The notes beneath the pieces were generated by a model that did no database searches, was not told the DNA's origin, and saw nothing but the letters and a program-made list of their open reading frames with translations. From assembly GCA_900314715.1 (NCBI GenBank), contig OMWI01000033.1:1-37600 (forward strand): a DNA stretch of 37,600 nt, read 5' to 3'. The DNA comes from an uncultured Prevotellaceae bacterium. GTDB taxonomy: Bacteria > Bacteroidota > Bacteroidia > Bacteroidales > Bacteroidaceae. Shown one piece after another: positions 32,028 through 37,600 of the stretch (within the stretch, counting starts at the first letter, position 1; each line of letters opens with the position of its first letter). The translations under genes and the position numbers were made by a program.

Positions 32028-32954
32028 ATGAAAACATATTGGAATACTACGGGCAAATTGAGCCACCTCAGTGAGTGGCAACCAAACTGCTGGATACAAG
32101 TGACCTGCCCCACAGAAGAAGACCAGCGAGAACTCGAAGAGAGATTCAACATCCCCGACTATTTTATGCCAGACATCAGCGATACCGACGAGCGTGCACG
32201 TTATGAGTACGACGATGGTTGGATGTTGGTTATCTTGCGTATCCCCTACGTCAAGGAGATTCGTTCTCGCACTCCCTATACCACCATTCCTCTTGGTATC
32301 ATACACAAGCGCGACGTTACCATCACCGTTTGCTATTATGAGACGAACATGATGATAGACTTCGTGTCTTACCAACAGAAGCGCGGAGAAGGATTTATCG
32401 ACTACGTAGACCTCACTTTCCGCTTGTTTCTTTCGAGTGCGGTGTGGTATCTGAAACGCTTGAAGCAAATCAACACGTTAATCGAAAAGGCGAAACACAA
32501 TCTTGACCAAGGCGTCAACAACGAAAGTCTGATTGGATTGTCGCGCCTACAAGATTCGTTGACATACTTCAACACCTCCATCCGAGGCAACGAAAACTTG
32601 TTGCAGAAGTTGAAATTCAAGTTGCAAGTGGACGAATTAGACGCTGACCTTATTGAAGACGTAAGCATCGAGATGTCGCAGGCAAGGGAAACCACTGGTA
32701 TCTATTCAGACATCTTGGAATCTACGATGGACACATATTCAAGTATCATCAACAACAACATGAACACGGTAATGCGTACGTTAACATCCGTGTCGATTAT
32801 CATGATGTTCCCTACGCTGATAGCCTCACTTTTCGGTATGAACCTGATTAATGGAATGGAAGACAGTAGGTTCGGATTCATCACGGCATTGGTAATTTCC
32901 ATCTTTGTATCGGGGTTGACATGGGCAATTTTAAGGTACAAACGATTAGTTTAA
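32028..32954 (+). CDS. corA: CorA family magnesium/divalent metal transporter
   Basis: 308 residues. The N-terminal cytoplasmic domain is mixed alpha/beta. It leads into the long stalk helix (about 120-245) and two C-terminal membrane segments, SVSIIMMFPTLIASLF and ITALVISIFVSGLTWAIL. The diagnostic GMN motif (FGMNLING) ends the first one, and the chain closes with the basic YKRLV. Members form pentameric channels for Mg2+ (or Co2+/Ni2+/Zn2+) in the inner membrane. The start is fixed by GGAGGA 7 bp upstream. Expression is probably controlled by the leader at 31908-32027. Confidence 0.93.
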   Translation: MKTYWNTTGKLSHLSEWQPNCWIQVTCPTEEDQRELEERFNIPDYFMPDISDTDERARYEYDDGWMLVILRIPYVKEIRSRTPYTTIPLGIIHKRDVTITVCYYETNMMIDFVSYQQKRGEGFIDYVDLTFRLFLSSAVWYLKRLKQINTLIEKAKHNLDQGVNNESLIGLSRLQDSLTYFNTSIRGNENLLQKLKFKLQVDELDADLIEDVSIEMSQARETTGIYSDILESTMDTYSSIINNNMNTVMRTLTSVSIIMMFPTLIASLFGMNLINGMEDSRFGFITALVISIFVSGLTWAILRYKRLV

Positions 32955-32983
32955 GCGAAATAATTACAAAAAATTGACTTTTT

Positions 32984-33015
32984 TTTGGTCTTTTCAATTA
33001 TTTTATATAAGTTTG
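32984..33015 (+). promoter_or_regulatory. promoter of the DUF349 gene
   Basis: TTTG at 32984-32987, 20 bases, TAAGTTTG at 33008-33015. The leader of about 85 nt holds a small bulged hairpin (about 33033-33061, GGGG...CCCC). Confidence 0.7.
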
Positions 33016-33106
33016 CACTTCATAAAGTAAAAAGGGGGTATAAACCTCTCGGTTATGCCCCAAATGAATATAGGTTAAATAGATATCATAAACTCAAATC
33101 AGTTAA

Positions 33107-35050
33107 ATGATGGACTCTCAAGAAAATGTGCTGGAACAGGCAAAAGAAGAAGTAAAGAAAAGTGAAGAAGTTGTTGAAAATGTAGTAGAAAACACGGAAG
33201 ACAATGTTTCACAAGTAGAAAATCAAGTAGAAGAAAAGGCAGAGGAAGTTTCAGAAGCCACTACGGAACAACCACTAAACGTTTCCGAGCCAGCAGAAGC
33301 TAACGCTGAAGAAGACCTCATCAAGAAGGTTTACACTTCTAAGGAAGAGATTCTTGCACGTGTAAGAGAAATCGCACACGACGAAGAAGCACCTTCAAAA
33401 GAAGAGATAGACCACTTGAAGACGGTTTTCTACAAAATTCACGTAGCAGAGCGCGAAGCGCAAATGAAAGAATACCTCAATGCAGGTGGTGACCCAGAGA
33501 AATATCAAGTCACTCCCGATGATTTAGAGGAAGCTTTCAAGGCTGAGATGAATATCATCAAGGAGAAGCGCGCAAAAGTATTCCAAGCACAGGAAACTGA
33601 GAAGCAAGAGAACCTGAAGAAGAAGCTTGAGATTATCGATAAAATCAAGGCTTTGGCAACATCACCAGATGAGGCTAACCGTTCTTATCAGCAATTCAAG
33701 GACCTCCAGCAACAATGGCGCGAAATCAAGGCCGTACCTGCTGAAAAGGCAAACGAATTATGGCGCAACTATCAGTTGTATGTTGAGCAATTCTATGACT
33801 TGCTGAAGTTGAACAACGAAGCACGTGAGTACGACTTCAAGAAAAACCTTGAACTCAAGACTAAGATATGTGAGGCTGCCGAGAAGTTAGCAGACGAACC
33901 TGACGTAATCAGCGCATTCCATCGTTTGCAAGAACTGCACCAACAATATCGCGAGATTGGTCCTGTATCAAAAGACTTGCGCGAACAAATGTGGGTACGT
34001 TTCAAGGCTGCTTCTACCGTTATCAACAAGCGTCACCAACAACATTTCGAGGCATTGCGCTCTCAAGAAGAAGAAAACTTGGCAAAGAAGACCGCACTTT
34101 GCGAAAAGGTGGAGGCTATCAACCAAGAAGAGAACAAGGGTGCAAGCGATTGGGAAAAGCATACGAAGGAAATCATTGATATCCAAAACGAATGGAAGAC
34201 CATTGGTTTCGCTCCACAAAAGATGAACGTTAAGATTTTCGAACGCTTCCGCTCTACTTGCGATGATTTCTTCGGTCGTAAGGCTGAGTATTTCAAGCAA
34301 ATGAAAGAGCGCTTCGCCGAAAATGCCGAGAAGAAGAAAGCATTGGTAGAAAAGGCTCAAGCTTTACAAGACAGCACCGATTGGAAGTCTACAAGCGACA
34401 AGCTGATTGCCTTGCAAAAGGAATGGAAGACCATCGGTATCGTTCCCAAGAAATTGGGAGACCAATTGTGGAATGACTTCTTGGCAGCTTGCAACAAGTT
34501 CTTTGAGGCTCGCAATGCCGCTAATGCTGGAACACGTAGCCAAGAACGTGAGAACTTGGAGGCCAAGCGTAACATCATCGCACAATTGAAGGAATTGGCA
34601 GAAAACGCAGCAGAAGACGCACAAGAGAAAGTATCTGAATTGGTGAACCAATACCAAGAGATTGGATTCGTACCTTTCAAGGAGAAAGATAAGCTCTACA
34701 AGGAGTATCATGAAGTGATGGATAAGCTCTACAAAGAGCTGAACATCTCCGTTGCTCGTAGACGTCTCGATAACTTCCGCAACAATCTGAAGAATGTTGC
34801 TAAGCGTGGTGAGGATGCTCTCGATAACGAGCGCGATCGCCTGATGCGTCGCTTCGAAAAACTCAAGCAAGAAATCCAGACTTATGAGAACAACCTTGGT
34901 TTCTTGAATGCAAGCAGCAAGAAAGGTAATAAGCTGATTGAAGAAATGAACCAAAAAGTTCAGAAGTTGAAAGACGACTTGGCTTTGGTTCGTGAAAAAA
35001 TCAAGGCTATCGATGAGACTGATAACGCAGAACAAGAAGAAAAACAATAA
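33107..35050 (+). CDS. DUF349 repeat protein
   Basis: 647 residues. The first 75 residues are acidic and disordered (Glu/Val-rich). Then come five DUF349-type units, each helical with a signature: QQQWREIKAVP, HQQYREIGPVS, QNEWKTIGFAP, QKEWKTIGIVP and NQYQEIGFVP, spaced about 65-80 residues. A C-terminal coiled coil (about 575-640) is highly charged. No signal peptide or membrane segment is present. DUF349 proteins are widespread in Bacteroidota; function is not settled. It is a single-gene unit with promoter and terminator. Confidence 0.9.
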   Translation: MMDSQENVLEQAKEEVKKSEEVVENVVENTEDNVSQVENQVEEKAEEVSEATTEQPLNVSEPAEANAEEDLIKKVYTSKEEILARVREIAHDEEAPSKEEIDHLKTVFYKIHVAEREAQMKEYLNAGGDPEKYQVTPDDLEEAFKAEMNIIKEKRAKVFQAQETEKQENLKKKLEIIDKIKALATSPDEANRSYQQFKDLQQQWREIKAVPAEKANELWRNYQLYVEQFYDLLKLNNEAREYDFKKNLELKTKICEAAEKLADEPDVISAFHRLQELHQQYREIGPVSKDLREQMWVRFKAASTVINKRHQQHFEALRSQEEENLAKKTALCEKVEAINQEENKGASDWEKHTKEIIDIQNEWKTIGFAPQKMNVKIFERFRSTCDDFFGRKAEYFKQMKERFAENAEKKKALVEKAQALQDSTDWKSTSDKLIALQKEWKTIGIVPKKLGDQLWNDFLAACNKFFEARNAANAGTRSQERENLEAKRNIIAQLKELAENAAEDAQEKVSELVNQYQEIGFVPFKEKDKLYKEYHEVMDKLYKELNISVARRRLDNFRNNLKNVAKRGEDALDNERDRLMRRFEKLKQEIQTYENNLGFLNASSKKGNKLIEEMNQKVQKLKDDLALVREKIKAIDETDNAEQEEKQ

Positions 35051-35057
35051 TCACTCG

Positions 35058-35087
35058 AAAAAAGGCTTCCGCTTGGAAGCCTTTTTT
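35058..35087 (+). terminator. terminator of the DUF349 gene
   Basis: A perfect 13-bp stem (35058-35070 with 35075-35087) has a 4-base loop, GC core and T-run, 7 bp after the stop codon. Confidence 0.9.
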
Positions 35088-35142
35088 GTTGGGAGAATTG
35101 GATAATCGAATGCTATCGAAACATTTTTCTTTTATATCTTAC

Positions 35143-35172
35143 TTGATATGTTGTCTTTTTTGTTTAACTTTG
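35143..35172 (+). promoter_or_regulatory. promoter of the M49-like lipoprotein gene
   Basis: TTG at 35143-35145, 19 bases, TAACTTTG at 35165-35172, 37 bp before the ATG. Confidence 0.7.
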
Positions 35173-35209
35173 CACATTATAGTGAAATAACATATTAATA
35201 ACAAGAATC

Positions 35210-36814
35210 ATGAAGAAAAGTTTGTTTATTTCTGCCCTTGTGCTGGTCGCAATGGTGTCATGCAAAAAAACTTCAAAATCTCCATTTGAATGGAACATTA
35301 CAAAGTATGCCGAAGTAGATATCGAAGCTCCAGATCTTAGTGGCATTTCCGATAATGGTAAAGAGGTACTTAATTTGTATCGTTTCGCCGCCGATGAGGT
35401 TGACGCAATCTATTGGGAACAATACTTCGGTAATAAACAGGCGCTTTTGGACAGCATCAAGGATCCAGCCCAAAAGACTTATATTGAGATTAACTATGGT
35501 CCTTGGAATCGTCTTAACGGAAAATCCTTTATAGATGGCATTGCCGACCGTTCTCCAGGCGTAGGATTTTACCCAGCTGATATGACGGCAGAAGAGTTTA
35601 ATGCCTATGATAACCCCGACAAGAACAGTCCGTACACGCTGATAAGACGAGCCAAAGACGGAACTTTGGAAACTGTATGGTATCACGATGCTTATGCTGA
35701 GCACATTGACAAAATTTCCAACTATCTAAAAGCAGCTGCCGACATAACAATCAAGCCAAGTGTGAGGAAATATCTGCTGAGCAAGATTGAAGCACTTCGT
35801 ACAGATAAATACTATGATAGCGGTGTCGCATGGTTGGATATGAACGACAGTAAAATGGATTTGGTTATTGGTCCTAATGAAGCTGCCGACGACCAGTTGA
35901 TGGGTCTCAAACGTTCTTATGAGGCATTCGTATTACTCAAGAAAGAAGCACGTACGAAGGAATTGATGCAATTTGTCTCTCGTATTGGTGAGTTCCAACA
36001 GAATCTTCCTGGCGATCCTGCCTACAAGACTTTCCAACCTGGTACTGGTTCTAACATTTTCTCTTGCGATGCTTTATATTATGCAGGTAAGGCCAATGCT
36101 GGCGTGAAGGTCATCGCGTTGAATCTTCCATTCGATAACGACGTACAACGCGATAAGGGAACACGTACTATTTTGTTGGAGAACATCATCAGAGCCAAAT
36201 ACAATAAGATTATCGCTCCTGCTGCTCAGGTGTTATTGAGTGTAGAAGCTACCGAACATCTTGTATCTGAAGCTTTCTTCTGGAATATCGCTTTCCGTGA
36301 AGTCGCTCACGGTCTTGGCGTTAAGGAAACCGTCAATGGAAAGGGAAGCGTAGAACAGGCACTTGGTAGTTTTAATTCTACCTTGGAAGAAGTAAAGGCT
36401 AATGCCGCTGGTGTGTTGTTGGTATGTCAGTTGCAGAAACATTTCGACATCCACCGTATCTTTACCAAAGAAGATGCATTGACCACATTCTTTGTGTCCA
36501 CCGTCCGCTCAGAACTATTCGGCGAAGGTTCTTCGTTGGGACGTGCCAATATCATGATTTACAACTATCTCAAAGAAGCAGGAGTCTTCGATCGCAAAGC
36601 TTCAGGACAATACACATTGGACTTGAAGAAAATGGAAGAAGCCCTTTCTAATCTTACCGCTCTTGTACTCAAGATACAAGCAACGGGCGACAAAGCCGAA
36701 GCAGAGAAATTGGAAGCAAAATACTCCAAGCCATCTCCCAATTATGAGGCAGACAGACAGAACTTGGCATTTGCAGGAATCCCCGTTGACATAAGACTTA
36801 ACTTCAAGAAATAA
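35210..36814 (+). CDS. M49 (dipeptidyl-peptidase III)-like lipoprotein with altered zinc motif
   Basis: 534 residues. MKKSLFISALVLVAMVSC is a lipoprotein signal (lipobox MVSC). The body resembles the shorter bacterial members of the M49 zinc peptidases: an N-terminal helical lobe with YEINYGPW-like IEINYGPWNRL and FYPADMT, then FFWNIAFREVAHGLG and TLEEVKANAAG. M49 enzymes bind zinc with two His of an HExxH-type motif plus a Glu in EExxA(N/D). Here the Glu motif is intact (E393, E394) and H367 and E364 are present, but the first ligand His is an Arg (R363, codon CGT). This may abolish catalysis unless another residue substitutes. It is a single-gene unit. Confidence 0.8.
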   Translation: MKKSLFISALVLVAMVSCKKTSKSPFEWNITKYAEVDIEAPDLSGISDNGKEVLNLYRFAADEVDAIYWEQYFGNKQALLDSIKDPAQKTYIEINYGPWNRLNGKSFIDGIADRSPGVGFYPADMTAEEFNAYDNPDKNSPYTLIRRAKDGTLETVWYHDAYAEHIDKISNYLKAAADITIKPSVRKYLLSKIEALRTDKYYDSGVAWLDMNDSKMDLVIGPNEAADDQLMGLKRSYEAFVLLKKEARTKELMQFVSRIGEFQQNLPGDPAYKTFQPGTGSNIFSCDALYYAGKANAGVKVIALNLPFDNDVQRDKGTRTILLENIIRAKYNKIIAPAAQVLLSVEATEHLVSEAFFWNIAFREVAHGLGVKETVNGKGSVEQALGSFNSTLEEVKANAAGVLLVCQLQKHFDIHRIFTKEDALTTFFVSTVRSELFGEGSSLGRANIMIYNYLKEAGVFDRKASGQYTLDLKKMEEALSNLTALVLKIQATGDKAEAEKLEAKYSKPSPNYEADRQNLAFAGIPVDIRLNFKK

Positions 36815-36954
36815 CATTCAGTTTCTCAATGAAATCGTGGCACAATAGATTTCTCGTAGGGATGAATATAGAAATCTTTGTTTGCACGATATAGATGCTG
36901 TAGACAGCAGATGGCAGTAGCCAATTATGCTGCTGCCCCCATGAGGAACTACAA

Positions 36955-36989
36955 AATGGCTGGTTAGAAAATAAAAACAGCCAGCCATT
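36955..36989. terminator. hairpin downstream of the M49-like gene
   Basis: A 9-bp perfect stem (36955-36963 with 36981-36989). It is followed on the minus strand by TTTTG but on the plus strand by no T-run, so its role is uncertain. The rest of 36815-36954 shows nothing I can identify. Confidence 0.35.
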
Positions 36990-37106
36990 AAGATAGAAAC
37001 CATAGCTTTATATGCTACAGGCCATTGATTTGTGTGATACAAATGAATGGTTTACAGCATACAAAGCTATGGTTTTCATCGTCTAAAGCTATGATTTATG
37101 CATTCG
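36988..37106. repeat. 22-bp repeat cluster B (2 inverted + 3 direct units)
   Basis: Minus-strand units are at 36988-37009 and 37010-37031, a 9-bp centre at 37032-37040, and plus-strand units at 37041-37062, 37063-37084 and 37085-37106. The cores AAAGCTATGGTTT and AAATGAATGGTTTACAG match cluster A. Spacing, strand order and total length (119 bp) are identical to 7618-7736. Confidence 0.85.
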
Positions 37107-37187
37107 AAATGACCTGTTTCTTACCTCAATCATCCATTCACTAACAGAGGGGCAACTATTGTCCGACCAACTAAACGATAATCTATA

Positions 37188-37330
37188 GTAACTACTCAGC
37201 TCCCCTTTTACCACGAACAAAAATCTTCAAAAATCTAACAAAAATGATGATTCTGTACAGATTCCAGTACAGTTTTTCGTAAGATTATTGAAGATTTTTG
37301 TCTTCATGCCATGGGGTGCTGAGCTGTTAC
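37188..37330. repeat. 143-bp inverted-repeat element with 43-bp arms
   Basis: Arms 37188-37230 and 37288-37330 align without gaps at 31 of 43 positions. The ends are GTAAC/GTTAC, there is a CTCAGC/GCTGAG block, and the inner 13-14 bp (ACAAAAATCTTCAA) are perfect. An off-centre hairpin CTGTAC/GTACAG (37253-37272) with TTTTT lies inside. It could be a MITE-like element or a remnant of insertion; no clear target duplication is visible. Confidence 0.6.
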
Positions 37331-37415
37331 AATCTAAATAGTGTTTGTATATTTTCTGTAAAATATGAATTTTATTATTAGTGTCCGCTAAAAGTCCTCT
37401 AATCACAATTATCCT

Positions 37416-37447
37416 ATCCGCAATGCCCATAAACAGGCGTTGCGGAT
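37416..37447. terminator. hairpin near the right-edge gene
   Basis: A 12-bp stem with one G-T pair (37416-37427 with 37436-37447) has a loop of 8. It is followed by TTCGGTTTT on the plus strand and lies 24 bp past the stop codon of the minus-strand gene that enters from the right. Confidence 0.55.
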
Positions 37448-37470
37448 TTCGGTTTTAAAAGGTAAGCCCC

Positions 37471-37600
37471 CTACTCGAAGAGACTGGGTTCCGGCGGCTC
37501 TTTCCTGTGGCATTCCAGAATCCTCGCCCAGTCCTTTTCCGGTTCCTCGAAGAACGTGTAGCAGTTGACGTAGTACATGAGCATGATCCTGAACATGGTG
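37471..37600 (-). CDS. C-terminal end of a gene cut by the window edge, possibly from a mobile element
   Basis: The last 43 codons of a minus-strand reading frame end at the TAG at 37471-37473. The protein reads TMFRIMLMYYVNCYTFFEEP and ends EPPEPSLFE. It is clearly more GC-rich than the neighbouring DNA, with different codon choice (CTC, GTC, AGG, CCG). A transposase or integrative-element protein is possible, given the base change and the terminal-repeat-like sequence GTGTCCGCTAAAAGTCC at 37381-37397, but the family is not recognised. Confidence 0.5.
   Translation of the reverse strand, partial: TMFRIMLMYYVNCYTFFEEPEKDWARILECHRKEPPEPSLFE

Noticed and set aside
37227-37430. 67-residue minus-strand frame
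   Set aside because: It runs through the inverted-repeat element and the hairpin at 37416; composition and position suggest chance.

Overview
The window looks like the chromosome of a Bacteroidota member of the Prevotella/Segatella type. Evidence: almost every gene start is preceded by the Bacteroidota promoter pattern (TTTG, 19-20 bases, TAnnTTTG); Shine-Dalgarno sequences are sparse; there are BspA-like leucine-rich repeat proteins, an ECF sigma/anti-sigma operon, DUF349, DUF3316, DUF4956 and DUF2490 proteins; and several secreted proteins share a short C-terminal tail ending in NGKK or a variant. Intergenic DNA is AT-rich. Both window edges (about 1-283 and 37471-37600) are more GC-rich and look like mobile DNA.

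Layout. (1) 1-283: 5' part of a probable group II intron RNA on the minus strand, directly behind a terminator. (2) 343-2489: a nucleotidyltransferase-fold protein and a membrane protein, divergent from an unlisted 52-residue peptide gene with its own promoter and terminator. (3) 2688-7300: topoisomerase IV subunit A, a DUF3316 protein and an S41 peptidase, overlapping on the plus strand, then tRNA-Leu(UAG). (4) 7748-20036, minus strand: secreted proteins, namely a BspA-like LRR protein, two paralogous modular secreted proteins, a pectinesterase, and a Cthe_2159-like carbohydrate-binding protein behind a small secreted protein. This suggests surface display and pectin use. (5) 20180-20778: a decayed zeta-toxin gene with its small partner. 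(6) 20873-23228: ECF sigma factor, anti-sigma-like protein, a small secreted protein and an outer-membrane protein, tightly coupled. (7) 23396-25702: VTC-domain polyphosphate polymerase-like protein, DUF4956 and DUF2490 operon. (8) 26488-27802: small unknown protein and lipoproteins behind two exact copies of a 36-bp leader element. (9) 27935-36814: housekeeping genes, namely Asd, an LPG-synthase/flippase-like membrane protein, PepD, CorA, a DUF349 protein and an M49 peptidase-like lipoprotein. (10) 36815-37600: repeats, a 143-bp inverted-repeat element and the tail of a gene cut by the window edge.

The two most unusual signals are non-coding. First, five intergenic regions carry a degenerate repeat with an almost constant 22-bp period. 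Two copies 29 kb apart have exactly the same 119-bp design (two units on one strand, 9 bp, three units on the other), and one copy supplies both the stop codon of one gene and the start codon of the next. Second, the corA leader encodes a 13-residue peptide and two mutually exclusive hairpins. One overlaps the peptide's stop codon and the other hides the corA Shine-Dalgarno sequence, which is the architecture of a translation attenuator.
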